From contig JADKDV010000003.1 of the NCBI GenBank assembly GCA_016718315.1, positions 372,001-436,000 of the forward strand: 64,000 bases of DNA, written 5' to 3'. This DNA comes from Candidatus Obscuribacter sp. (GTDB lineage: Bacteria > Cyanobacteriota > Vampirovibrionia > Obscuribacterales > Obscuribacteraceae). Below the pieces are notes generated by a model, which was not told the DNA's origin, ran no database searches, and worked only from the letters and a program-made list of their open reading frames with translations. Shown piece by piece: positions 1 to 7,801 of this stretch. Both the position numbers and the translations under genes were made by a program. Position 1 is the stretch's first letter, and every line of letters begins with the position of its first letter.

Positions 1-172
1 CCGCCTGTAGCGGATCGTAGCCCCCAGCGGACTGGCTGCCCGTTTGGAGGATATCTGTGCCTGTAGAGACGCCCACTGCTTTATTTTCGACTGAGCTGTT
101 ATCGCCAGCCAAAGTGCCAGACAGTGAGTCATTTGCGTCTTTAGCCGAGTTTTTTGCAATTAATTCGGACAT
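1..172 (-). CDS. Hypothetical protein, cut by the left edge (N-terminal 57 residues only)
   Basis: An open frame begins with ATG at 172 on the minus strand and runs off the window without a stop. The visible part begins MSELIAKNSAKDANDSL and is polar, rich in Ser, Ala, Gly, Asn and Asp, with no hydrophobic segment, so it looks like a disordered N-terminus. It lies 34 nt downstream of the phasin-like gene on the same strand and may be cotranscribed with it. No recognisable Shine-Dalgarno sequence precedes the ATG, and no domain can be seen. It could be an accidental frame, but the open frame plus the same-strand neighbour make a real gene somewhat more likely than not. Confidence 0.45.
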   Translation of the reverse strand, partial: MSELIAKNSAKDANDSLSGTLAGDNSSVENKAVGVSTGTDILQTGSQSAGGYDPLQA

Positions 173-206
173 AGCCCGGCTTTGATGATGCTTGTGTACT
201 TAAGAG

Positions 207-566
207 CTAGACAGGTGTCTTTTGCTTGAGTTCAGAAATTTCTGCTCTCAAAGTGGCTATTTCGGCTCTTAGCTCGTTTATCTCGGTGCTGTCGCCAAGG
301 GCGCCCAGTGAAAAATCGGCTACTTGACGGCGGATTTTTTCTCTGACCTGTCCTTCGAGCACATCGGAGCGTTGCCAAACTGTCTGGGTGGCATCTGAAA
401 TAACTTGTTTGAACTTGTCTTTAGCTTGATGCACTCTATCGGAGCCATCTGACTTGTACTCCCCGGCGCGGGCAGTAAAGGTATCCAGCGCGTCTTCAAC
501 TTTTTCACGGGCTACTTCAAAGGCCGCACTCGCTAGAAAGACTAATTTTATAATCGGACGAAACAC
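207..566 (-). CDS. Phasin-like / coiled-coil small protein
   Basis: This 119-residue protein starts at GTG (566-564), preceded by an AGGTCAG-type ribosome binding site. A short hydrophobic stretch (about residues 5-16) is followed by an amphipathic, charged helical region. The last 25 residues form a clear heptad coiled coil (ELRAEIATLRAEISELK). The middle segment, with REKVEDAL and TARAGEY, resembles the phasin-like proteins that coat polyhydroxyalkanoate granules, or YtxH-type stress proteins. That is resemblance in style only; I see no diagnostic motif. It may be cotranscribed with the truncated gene downstream. It is divergent from arginase at 766, with about 200 nt of AT-rich intergenic DNA between them. 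The function is unproven. Confidence 0.7.
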   Translation of the reverse strand: MFRPIIKLVFLASAAFEVAREKVEDALDTFTARAGEYKSDGSDRVHQAKDKFKQVISDATQTVWQRSDVLEGQVREKIRRQVADFSLGALGDSTEINELRAEIATLRAEISELKQKTPV

Positions 567-765
567 TGACCTGACCTCGAATCGAATTTACAGGATAAAT
601 CCACCAAGTGAAGAGTGACTCCTTACCTGGATACCATCAGAAAACCTTCCAAAGTATACACTAAGCTCTCTTTATATATTTTTTCTCTCACTCATCTTGC
701 CAGGATTGTCACAGACTGTAAGCTCTCCATAGGTATTTGAGCTATCGGTCCCTCTGGAGGTCAAG

Positions 766-1797
766 GTGTCTAAAGCCCATAAGGCAAGTAATAAGAACGT
801 TTCGGGAAACCACGAAGGCAAACGTGCTGCTCGGGAGGTTGTTAAGCAGAGCGCTCACAAAAAGGACGGTAGCTCCTCCAAAAAAACTAAAGATGTGACG
901 ATCATCTACTGCCCACTCCATCTTGGTGGACCTCATGCGGGAGTCAGTATGGGACCGGCTGCCGTCAAGGTGGCCAGGCTCGTCAGTAAAATCGAGTCGC
1001 TTGGTTTTAGAGTCAAAAAACAAGTCGACATTGCTGTCCCCGAAGTCCTCTACTGGTGGGAAAAAAGTGCCAAGGTGGCGCACTGTGTGCCAGAGATAGG
1101 TGCAGTCAGTCTGGATGTAGCTAAGGCTGTGGAAGCAGCCCTGGCTGACAACACTATTGCTGTCACCATTGGCGGTGACCACTCGCTAGCGATTGGTAGC
1201 ATTGCCGGAGTCTCCAGTTATTACCGCAAACACAAACAAGAGTTTGGCCTGGTCTGGTATGACGCCCATGGCGACATCAACACTCCAGCTACCTCTAGCT
1301 CAGGCAATGTACATGGCATGCCACTTGCTATCTCACTGGGCGATGGTGATGAGAGACTGACTGAGCTTTTAGGATATAGTCCTAAAGTCAAAAATAAACG
1401 CTGTGCTCTGGTCGGTATTAGAGACCTCGATAGCGCCGAGCGTAAGCTCATCGAAAAGAGCGGTATATTGCCATTTACCATGCGCAATGTTGACGAAAAA
1501 GGCATAGTAAAGGTTACTGAAGAATGTCTCGATTTTATTGGCAATAAAGTCAGCGGCATCCACGTCTCTTTTGATCTTGACGTAATGGATCCTGATATCG
1601 CCCCTGGTGTCAGCACCGATAGCCGCGGTGGGCTCAGTTATAGGGAGAGTCACCTGGCTTTAGAGCTTTTGGCTGATACCGGGCTACTTCGCTCGGTGGA
1701 TTTTGTGGAATTAAATCCAGCCCTCGATATCCGCAATCAAACTGCGGAGCTATGTGTCGAGCTGGTGCAATCAGCACTGGGCAAAAACATCTTGTAA
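766..1797 (+). CDS. rocF: Arginase / agmatinase family ureohydrolase
   Basis: Manganese-dependent ureohydrolase of 343 residues. The start is GTG at 766, with a good CTGGAGG ribosome binding site 5 nt upstream. All metal-binding signatures of the family are present: GGDHS (136-140), DAHGD (166-170) and SFDLDVMDP (about 265-273). The GGLSYRE segment and the C-terminal VELNPALD are more typical of arginase (arginine to ornithine plus urea) than of agmatinase. The first 43 residues are a Lys/Ser-rich, probably disordered extension that most arginases lack; the catalytic domain begins around TIIYCPL. No urease or ornithine gene is adjacent. Substrate choice between arginine and agmatine cannot be settled from sequence alone. 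Confidence 0.85.
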   Translation: MSKAHKASNKNVSGNHEGKRAAREVVKQSAHKKDGSSSKKTKDVTIIYCPLHLGGPHAGVSMGPAAVKVARLVSKIESLGFRVKKQVDIAVPEVLYWWEKSAKVAHCVPEIGAVSLDVAKAVEAALADNTIAVTIGGDHSLAIGSIAGVSSYYRKHKQEFGLVWYDAHGDINTPATSSSGNVHGMPLAISLGDGDERLTELLGYSPKVKNKRCALVGIRDLDSAERKLIEKSGILPFTMRNVDEKGIVKVTEECLDFIGNKVSGIHVSFDLDVMDPDIAPGVSTDSRGGLSYRESHLALELLADTGLLRSVDFVELNPALDIRNQTAELCVELVQSALGKNIL

Positions 1798-1859
1798 AAA
1801 TAGTACCAAAGGCGCCACCGTAACTTTTCACTATATCTGGTGCACAGCTATATGTAATC

Positions 1860-1890
1860 GCAAAAATTTTGACTAAATTCAAAATTTTGC
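1860..1890. promoter_or_regulatory. Imperfect inverted repeat upstream of lexA (candidate operator)
   Basis: The arms GCAAAAATTTTGA and TCAAAATTTTGC are reverse complements apart from one extra A, separated by 6 nt. The repeat sits about 11 nt upstream of the predicted lexA -35 element. It could be an operator, for LexA autoregulation or another repressor, or simply an AT-rich upstream element. No canonical cyanobacterial or E. coli SOS box was found in this region. Confidence 0.35.
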
Positions 1891-1900
1891 CAAATTGTGC

Positions 1901-1929
1901 TCGACAAGATCAATTTGGGGTACTATACT
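1901..1929 (+). promoter_or_regulatory. Predicted sigma-70-type promoter of lexA
   Basis: A TCGACA -35 element (1901-1906) and a TATACT -10 element (1924-1929) are separated by exactly 17 nt. The promoter lies about 42 nt upstream of the lexA GTG start, which has an AAGGAG ribosome binding site. Confidence 0.5.
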
Positions 1930-1971
1930 TATGTATGCTTTGAGAGATTTTTCTAGACAAGGAGTATCACT

Positions 1972-2673
1972 GTGGAATTGACTAAGCCACTTCCAACCCG
2001 CCAGAAGGAAGTCCTGAGCCTAATAGCCAGCTTCACAGAAGCGCAGGGCTACCCGCCGACACTGGCAGATCTGGCTAATAGCCTCGGTCTCAAAAATCGC
2101 ATGACCGTGCATCAGCACGTCGCGGCTCTACGCAAAAAGGGACTGGTGCACTGGGAGCCTGGTCTTAACCGCTCTTTGAGAGTGTTGCCAGAGGGTTTTG
2201 TCCAGCTCGGTCGTACTGTTGAGGGTGCTTCTGACGTCGCCCCTGCCGTAGCTGTTAGCAAGGCTAACGCCAAGACCATTGCTTTTCCCGCTCGCCCGGG
2301 TATTCCACTAGCTGGTGCTATTGCTGCCGGTAATCCTATCGATGCTATACAGGGCGATGATTTTCTCGAGGTCGAGAGTCGCTATGGCGATAGTGATTGC
2401 TATGCCCTCAAGGTCAAAGGCGAGTCGATGATCGAGGATGGTATCTATGATGGTGACTTTGTCATTATTAAGCCAGAGCCTTCTCCAAACAATGGTGATG
2501 TTGTGGTGGCACTTTTAGAGGACGGATCAGCAACACTCAAGCGCTTTTTTAAAGAAAAAGGTGGTTATCGTCTCCAGCCAGCTAACGCCTCTATGGAGCC
2601 GATTTTTGTCTCAGGCGATAGTCCGCTGACGATTCAGGGCAAAGTTGTGGGACTTTTCCGCAACATGCACTAA
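1972..2673 (+). CDS. lexA: LexA repressor (SOS regulator, self-cleaving S24 protease fold)
   Basis: Transcriptional repressor of the DNA-damage response, 233 residues, starting at GTG 1972 after AAGGAG. The N-terminal winged helix (about 1-70) includes the family opening PLPTRQKEVLSLI and a recognition helix around TVHQHVAALRKKG. The C-terminal half is the peptidase S24 domain: the Ala119-Gly120 autocleavage bond in GAIAAGNP, the nucleophile Ser152 in KGESMIEDG and the general base Lys190 in ATLKRFF. Everything needed for RecA-stimulated self-cleavage is therefore present. The linker (about 85-105) is longer and more Ala/Val-rich than in E. coli LexA. A promoter and an inverted repeat lie upstream and a strong terminator follows, so it is probably monocistronic. 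Confidence 0.95.
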   Translation: MELTKPLPTRQKEVLSLIASFTEAQGYPPTLADLANSLGLKNRMTVHQHVAALRKKGLVHWEPGLNRSLRVLPEGFVQLGRTVEGASDVAPAVAVSKANAKTIAFPARPGIPLAGAIAAGNPIDAIQGDDFLEVESRYGDSDCYALKVKGESMIEDGIYDGDFVIIKPEPSPNNGDVVVALLEDGSATLKRFFKEKGGYRLQPANASMEPIFVSGDSPLTIQGKVVGLFRNMH

Positions 2674-2694
2674 GTCTCAGCCGGTTCATTTAGA

Positions 2695-2726
2695 CAGCCC
2701 CGCATTACTGCCGGGGCTGTTTTTTA
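2695..2726 (+). terminator. Rho-independent terminator after lexA
   Basis: An 8-bp perfect stem, CAGCCCCG / CGGGGCTG, with a 9-nt loop is followed by a T6 tract. The end of the convergent rqcH coding region reaches into the T tract. Confidence 0.85.
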
Positions 2727-4589
2727 TTGCTTCGGTGCAAAGAGCTGTTTCATGGCCTTGGGCATTGGTTTACCAGTGTCCACTTCCACTGTTTTTTCTT
2801 GCTCGTATCTGACCATGCCAGGCTTTTCGTTAGCGATTTTGCGTACATGCTTGACCTGGGTGTAGACCACTCGCACTTTGCTGCCATGACTGGCTTTGCT
2901 AAATCGTGCAGCTATTTGTGCCGCTTCTTCGATAGTGCGAGCTGGTGGGTCTTGTTTTGATGAGGGAATGCGGATAAGCACATGGGCACCACCCTGACCG
3001 AGGACATGAAACCAGAGATCATTAGGCTGAGCCAGGCGACTGACAAGGTAGTCGTTTTCGATACGATTGCGACCGACATAAATAGTCCAGCCATCCGATG
3101 AGCTCACCGAAATGACTCTATGATCTCCAGACTTTTTGCCTTTGGGCTTGGCTTTGATCAGGTCTTGTGGTTTTTTGCCAGAAATAAGGTCTTTTAAGTT
3201 GCGCAGCTCGTATATGTCTTTGGCTTGACTTACTTGACTGAGCTTTTGTTCTAAGCTTACGCGGCGGTCTTTTGCTTCTTCCACCGAGCGGCTGGCTGTG
3301 CTGTTGCGAGCTCTGGCTTTGGCATACTGACGGTAATAGTTTTGGGCGTTTTGGGCTGCGCCAAGATCACCACTTAGTTTGACTGTGATTGTGCCGGCTC
3401 CGCTAAAAATATCATCGGCTTCTAAGATTTCTTGCCCGGGCTTTATCGCAGTTAGATTGGCTAATATAAGGTCGCCGCAGTGTTTGAGGCGGTCGATGCC
3501 GTCAGCTGTAAGGACATGTTCTGAGGCAGTTTTGATGCGGCTTTCGAGTTTATTTATCTCCACTACTAGATCTGCTTTGAGCCTGTCGCGCAGTTGACTG
3601 ACCTGCTCAGCTTGCTCGCAAGAGCGGAAGTATTCTTCTATGAGGTCATTGACTGACGGAAAAGTCTTAGTCGGCCTGTCGCTTTGTGGGAATAGACCAA
3701 GCACTGAATAGCGACTGAGGTCTGTGAACATGAATGGTTTGTAGTTTTCTTCACTTCGCATCTGACTAATTGTTTGCCAGAGTTTATCGGCACAAGCAGT
3801 ATCGGCAATGGCTTTAGCGGTTTCACTATCTAGTCCACTGGCTTGCACTAGCTCTTCGCATAGATGGCGACCGGCACCAGTCAAGGTGGCAATGATCCAT
3901 TGCTCAACTGTGGCAAAATGCTGTCCTTCTATTTTGTTTTCGCTTTGCTGGGCCAGTTTTAACTTTTCAAAGAGCATTTTAAAAGTGGTTTCGTCTATGG
4001 TGTATAGACTCGGGCGCTCCTGACTGGGTGGCCGCTCATAACGCAGACCGGGAGCGATTTCGCGCTGCCTGCTCATGTCTTTTGTAACTACGTGGGAGGC
4101 GGCAATTATTTTGCTGTCGCTCTTGGACCAGAGTATCAAATTGCTATGGCGACCCATTATTTCTGCTGTCAATACTTTGATTGAGGCTGTGCCTACCTCG
4201 TCGACAGCATTAAAAACTAGATCGACGATGCGCTCGCCAAGCGGTTGCTCCACTGCAAGCAGTGTTGCTCCGGCCAGGTGTTTGCGCAAAAGCAGGCAAA
4301 AATTTGGTACAGCGCTATTGGCACCATACTTGGAGACATAGCGATCACTAAAGGGATCTGGCTTGCCGCCCGGTCCTGGTTTGATAGTCAGGTTGGACTG
4401 GATCAGACATATGCGTCCGTGCACAGACTGGGCGCTGGCAAAAAGGTTGGTAACCCCGGTTTTGCCACGCAATGTAATAAGTAACTCATCGCGACCAAGC
4501 TGAGTTACTTTGTCAACACGGCGGTTGACAATCATTGGCCGGGCTTCTTTGAGCACTGCCCTTATCGAAAGCGCGTCAAATGGTTGCAT
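2724..4589 (-). CDS. rqcH: RqcH / NFACT family ribosome quality-control protein (FbpA/Rqc2 homologue)
   Basis: This 621-residue protein has the NFACT architecture. The N-terminal NFACT-N domain opens with QPFDALSIRAVLKE and includes the family motif EIMGRHSNLIL (about 143-153). A long helical coiled-coil middle (about 300-450) follows, and the C-terminal NFACT-R/DUF814 domain contains YVGRNRIENDYLV and DLWFHVLGQGGAHV. In bacteria RqcH binds 60S-like stalled large subunits with peptidyl-tRNA and adds C-terminal alanine tails that target nascent chains to ClpXP. This fits well with clpP, clpX and tig elsewhere in the window. The older name, fibronectin-binding protein, does not imply a surface role here: there is no signal peptide. 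It is convergent with lexA. Confidence 0.88.
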   Translation of the reverse strand: MQPFDALSIRAVLKEARPMIVNRRVDKVTQLGRDELLITLRGKTGVTNLFASAQSVHGRICLIQSNLTIKPGPGGKPDPFSDRYVSKYGANSAVPNFCLLLRKHLAGATLLAVEQPLGERIVDLVFNAVDEVGTASIKVLTAEIMGRHSNLILWSKSDSKIIAASHVVTKDMSRQREIAPGLRYERPPSQERPSLYTIDETTFKMLFEKLKLAQQSENKIEGQHFATVEQWIIATLTGAGRHLCEELVQASGLDSETAKAIADTACADKLWQTISQMRSEENYKPFMFTDLSRYSVLGLFPQSDRPTKTFPSVNDLIEEYFRSCEQAEQVSQLRDRLKADLVVEINKLESRIKTASEHVLTADGIDRLKHCGDLILANLTAIKPGQEILEADDIFSGAGTITVKLSGDLGAAQNAQNYYRQYAKARARNSTASRSVEEAKDRRVSLEQKLSQVSQAKDIYELRNLKDLISGKKPQDLIKAKPKGKKSGDHRVISVSSSDGWTIYVGRNRIENDYLVSRLAQPNDLWFHVLGQGGAHVLIRIPSSKQDPPARTIEEAAQIAARFSKASHGSKVRVVYTQVKHVRKIANEKPGMVRYEQEKTVEVDTGKPMPKAMKQLFAPKQ

Positions 4590-4671
4590 GACAATGATCT
4601 TTTAGCGGTTGCACAGTAAGCCCAGTTAAGGTTTAATAGCTGACAATTTATCAAACTCGCGTGCGTTTTAT

Positions 4672-5349
4672 ATGAACACCGTCGAAGCGCTTACAAAACT
4701 TGGTGAGACTATCGAAACCGACACTAGAGCAAAGGACGAGGCCAAGAAGCATTCCTCCAGGGGAAAGCGGAAGCAACGCGCCGGTAATTTGATTGTTATT
4801 ACTGGACCTTCAGGCGTAGGCAAGGGCACTCTGGTGCATAAACTTTTGCCGCGCATGGATAAGCTCAAATATTCTGTTTCGGTCACTACCAGAGCGAATC
4901 GCCCCGGCGAAGTTGAGGGTGAGTCTTATTTTTTCCGCACCAGAAGCGAATTTGAAGACATGATCAGGCAGGGTGCCTTTATGGAGTGGGCCGAGTTTGC
5001 CGGTAATTATTACGGCACACCTCGTGGCTGGGTAGCTCAGGAGCTGGATAACGGCATCGATGTCATCCTCGAAATCGAAGTCCAGGGCGCTAAACAGATT
5101 TTTGGTGAGCATCCAGAGGCTGTAATGGTCTTTATCTCGCCCCCCAACTTTGACGAATTAGCCTCCAGGCTCAAGAATCGCAAGACTGAAACACCTGAAA
5201 AAATCAAAATGCGCCTCGACAAGGCTCAGGAAGAGTTACAGGAAAAAAATGTGTTTCATTATGAAGTAGTCAATGATAAGGTCGATGAGGCCGTTAACAA
5301 TCTAGAGCATATCGTGTATGCTGAGCGTAACCGCATAATTCGTACCTGA
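4672..5349 (+). CDS. gmk: Guanylate kinase
   Basis: Phosphorylates GMP to GDP using ATP. The P-loop GPSGVGKGTL lies at about residues 44-53, followed by the GMP-binding region (SVTTRANRPGEVEGESYFF) and EIEVQGAKQI. The ATG at 4672 gives a 225-residue protein with a roughly 37-residue charged N-terminal extension (KKHSSRGKRKQR) before the usual family start near GNLIVI. No strong ribosome binding site precedes this ATG and no better internal start is obvious, so the extension may or may not be real. It sits directly upstream of rpoZ, the classic gmk-rpoZ arrangement. The shared terminator after rpoZ supports a two-gene operon. Confidence 0.93.
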   Translation: MNTVEALTKLGETIETDTRAKDEAKKHSSRGKRKQRAGNLIVITGPSGVGKGTLVHKLLPRMDKLKYSVSVTTRANRPGEVEGESYFFRTRSEFEDMIRQGAFMEWAEFAGNYYGTPRGWVAQELDNGIDVILEIEVQGAKQIFGEHPEAVMVFISPPNFDELASRLKNRKTETPEKIKMRLDKAQEELQEKNVFHYEVVNDKVDEAVNNLEHIVYAERNRIIRT

Positions 5350-5422
5350 TTATGCAGTCAAGCAATTGACTTCTCATGCAGGGCGATATCTCGGCTATTC
5401 AGCAATATATAGGGCGCAAACG

Positions 5423-5635
5423 ATGAGCACTACTGTTATCCTCGACCAGCTTTTAAAAGATGGCGTCAACCGTTACGAGTTGGTACTGCGCGTGGCTCAG
5501 AGAGCCAAGCAAATCAAAACCGAAACCCGCGAACAGCATAAGTCAGTTAATGCTGTGATTCAGGCTTTGCAAATGGTTGCTGCTGAAGGCGACGGCACTA
5601 TCTTGATTTCACCATCAGGTCAGTACACCTACTAG
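5423..5635 (+). CDS. rpoZ: DNA-directed RNA polymerase omega subunit
   Basis: The protein is 70 residues long when started at ATG 5423, which has an AGGG ribosome binding site. An upstream TTG at 5366 would add 19 unlikely residues. The family core is visible: an N-terminal helix, then RYELVLRVAQRAKQIK, followed by a helix with SVNAVIQALQMVAAE. Omega chaperones the beta-prime subunit during polymerase assembly. The gene is 73 nt after gmk on the same strand, with a terminator immediately after it. The C-terminus ISPSGQYTY is short, as in many non-proteobacterial omegas. Confidence 0.85.
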   Translation: MSTTVILDQLLKDGVNRYELVLRVAQRAKQIKTETREQHKSVNAVIQALQMVAAEGDGTILISPSGQYTY

Positions 5636-5657
5636 TTAGCTGACTGTATAAGCTTTT

Positions 5658-5685
5658 AAAGCCCCGTTCACCCGGGGCTTTTTAC
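5658..5685 (+). terminator. Rho-independent terminator after gmk-rpoZ
   Basis: A 9-bp stem, AAAGCCCCG / CGGGGCTTT, with a 6-nt loop ends in a short T run (5679-5683). Confidence 0.85.
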
Positions 5686-5797
5686 TTTAAATGTTTCCAA
5701 GAGGCGCTCCCATGGGAATTTCCCCGTTGCCAAAGTGATAGCTCGGTACTAAACTCACCCTACAAAGCTGAAAAGCGTCCCAAACGAGCAAGTCAAC

Positions 5798-6007
5798 ATG
5801 GATTTCTGGGCAGTTCTACTACTATTTGCTTTTATGGCCGGGATAATGGGCTGGGTCACAACGCCCTTTATTAACGCTATTTTATGGTACTGCGACTGGC
5901 AAGATGGCGTTGACATCAACTGGGGTCTGGATACAGCCTTCTCTGTCGCTGTGCCCTTCGCCTGGATGTTTGCTATTTTTGAGATTGTACTGCTCTACTG
6001 CCAGTAA
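5798..6007 (+). CDS. Small two-helix membrane protein (hypothetical)
   Basis: This frame encodes 69 residues with two strongly hydrophobic segments (about residues 3-30 and 46-67) separated by a short acidic loop (CDWQDGVDINWG). It starts at ATG 5798 with only a weak upstream purine stretch. The last 126 nt overlap, antisense, the 3' end of dus. The hydrophobic pattern looks like a genuine small membrane protein, but the overlap means one of the two gene ends could be wrong. No family is recognised. Confidence 0.45.
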   Translation: MDFWAVLLLFAFMAGIMGWVTTPFINAILWYCDWQDGVDINWGLDTAFSVAVPFAWMFAIFEIVLLYCQ

Positions 6008-6997
6008 AAATCTTTGCTCTCCCTCTTTGCCGGCGGCAACCAAAGCCAGCTCAGCCATAATGCGAGCGGCATCGGCTTGTGACAGTATCTGCGTCAGTTG
6101 ATTCCTAAATGGGGCAGCCCCACTTATGCCTTTGGTGTAATTGACCAGGTGGCGCCTGGATTCGTTGACACCGACCCGAGTGCCTTTGTAGTTGATTAGC
6201 CCAAGACAGTGCATATAGGCCATTATTAGTCGCTCCACGCTGTCTGGCGCTGCGGTCATGATGCCATCATCAAGGTAGCGGGTGATAGCAGGAATGAGCC
6301 AGGGATTGCCGAGGCTGCCACGGGCTACAGCAACGCCGTCGCAGTTTGTAATCTCCAGCATTTTTTCGGCTGCTTCTGGGCTAAAGACATCACCATTGCC
6401 AAAGACCGGGATGGACAGTGCTTTTTTGACCAGGGCAATATTAGCCCAGTCGGCATTGCCGGAGTAGAGCTGCTGTCTGGTACGTCCGTGCACAGTGACC
6501 ATTGAGGCTCCGGCAGCTTCGGCCATTTCGCCAAACTCCACACAGTTGCGATTAGAGTCGTCCCAGCCCAGTCTAAATTTGACTGTTACCGGTACCGAGA
6601 CCGATTGTTTGACTATTGAGATGATTTCGCGGGCCAGTTCTGGCTCTTTCATCAGCGCACAGCCATCTTTGCCCTTTGTGATCTTGGGTACAGGGCAGCC
6701 CATATTGATATCGATAAAGTCTGCACCGCGCTTCTCGGCTAGCTGAGCGGCATGAGCCATGACGTCTGGTTCGTGACCAAAAATCTGGATACCGATTGGA
6801 TGTTCTCCAGCTGCCAGGTCCATCAGCCTGGATTCGGGCTTGGCTAAGAGTGCCCGTGAGCTGACCATCTCAGTGGACATCATGCAACCAGGATCGATGG
6901 TGCGCACAATTGAGCGAAAGACAATATCAGTAACACCCGCCATGGGTGGCACATAGACACGGCTATTGAGAGTGAGCGAGCCTATTTTGACGGTCAT
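5882..6997 (-). CDS. dus: tRNA-dihydrouridine synthase (DusB-like)
   Basis: Flavin-dependent enzyme that reduces uridine to dihydrouridine in tRNA. The N-terminal PPMAGVTDIVFR motif binds FMN, and the catalytic cysteine lies in NMGCPVPKITKG. The FMN phosphate motif GNGDVFSPEA and the VARGSLGNPWL segment complete the TIM barrel. The C-terminal helical domain runs to about residue 325. At 371 residues it is some 30-40 longer than typical relatives, and its last 42 codons overlap the convergent small membrane protein. The tail EGHSDREGCIQTPVD is not recognisable family sequence, so the true functional end may lie earlier. Starts at ATG 6997. Confidence 0.9.
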   Translation of the reverse strand: MTVKIGSLTLNSRVYVPPMAGVTDIVFRSIVRTIDPGCMMSTEMVSSRALLAKPESRLMDLAAGEHPIGIQIFGHEPDVMAHAAQLAEKRGADFIDINMGCPVPKITKGKDGCALMKEPELAREIISIVKQSVSVPVTVKFRLGWDDSNRNCVEFGEMAEAAGASMVTVHGRTRQQLYSGNADWANIALVKKALSIPVFGNGDVFSPEAAEKMLEITNCDGVAVARGSLGNPWLIPAITRYLDDGIMTAAPDSVERLIMAYMHCLGLINYKGTRVGVNESRRHLVNYTKGISGAAPFRNQLTQILSQADAARIMAELALVAAGKEGEQRFLLAVEQYNLKNSKHPGEGHSDREGCIQTPVDVNAILPVAVP

Positions 6998-7123
6998 ACT
7001 GTCCTGCCTTAACTCACTATGAGTTTACAAGATGTTTGGTAAAACCTGCATGTTTGTAGGTTGGAGCAGTGAAGATCGGTAACGCGATAAAATACTGTGG
7101 TCGGATGACTTATAGGTTGATGT

Positions 7124-7792
7124 ATGGCGTTACTAAAATTGGCTCGGGTTTTACCCCTTGCATTGTTTGTGCTCACTCTCATGCCAGTGACAGGAGCTAA
7201 TGCCCAGCACTTTATCAAACCAAGATTTAAGCCACCAGTTGAAGCGGGAGAAGAAAAATTTAAAATCTCAGGACGGGTAGTCGATAAAAACGGGCAGCCA
7301 GTCAGTGGCTGCAACGTGCAGCTTTGGGAGCCCAGTGGAGCGATCTCGATGTCTTGCAAAAATCACAATGACGGTGAGTTTGAGTTTAAGCATGTCAAAT
7401 CGGATAAGCTTACTCTGGAAGTTTTACCGCCTACCAGTCTCGGTTTTGCTCAAGCGATTGTGCGCAATTTGCCCGGTGAAGAAGACCGTAAGATGATTGT
7501 CAAATTGCACCGCGGCTATCTTGTCTCAGGACGAGTAACCTGCAAAAAGAAAGGACTGAAGGGCATCTTGCTCAAAGTTGAGCCTCTGGATCAGGGGCTT
7601 GATGGTAAGGCGCATCTGCACGGAGTGGGGGGCGGCACCACCGAAAAGAATGGTGTTTTTTCGATGATATTGACCCCTGGCAAAAAACAGTTGACTGTTA
7701 TCAACGAAATTTATCCCCAATGTACAAGCACTGTTACTCGAGAATTTGAAGTGCGCGAAGATTTGCACCTTGGCGCGATTGAACTAAAATAG
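7124..7792 (+). CDS. Secreted protein with carboxypeptidase-regulatory-like beta-sandwich domains
   Basis: This 222-residue protein has a clean signal peptide, with a hydrophobic core followed by TGANAQ at about residues 23-28. Two Ig-like repeats in the CarboxypepD_reg style follow. The first begins FKISGRVVDKNGQPVSGCNVQLWEP and contains a NDGEFEFKHV turn; the second begins YLVSGRVTCKKKGLKGILLKVEP with a KNGVFSMILTPG turn. Such domains are usually structural or binding modules. No catalytic residues are apparent. The stop lies 9 nt before the larC start, so the two are probably cotranscribed, although a functional link is not obvious. Confidence 0.7.
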   Translation: MALLKLARVLPLALFVLTLMPVTGANAQHFIKPRFKPPVEAGEEKFKISGRVVDKNGQPVSGCNVQLWEPSGAISMSCKNHNDGEFEFKHVKSDKLTLEVLPPTSLGFAQAIVRNLPGEEDRKMIVKLHRGYLVSGRVTCKKKGLKGILLKVEPLDQGLDGKAHLHGVGGGTTEKNGVFSMILTPGKKQLTVINEIYPQCTSTVTREFEVREDLHLGAIELK

Positions 7793-7801
7793 GAAACGAA
7801 A

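Noticed and set aside
742..1182. Minus-strand 146-residue frame inside arginase
   Set aside because: Arginase on the plus strand has all catalytic motifs; this is its antisense shadow.
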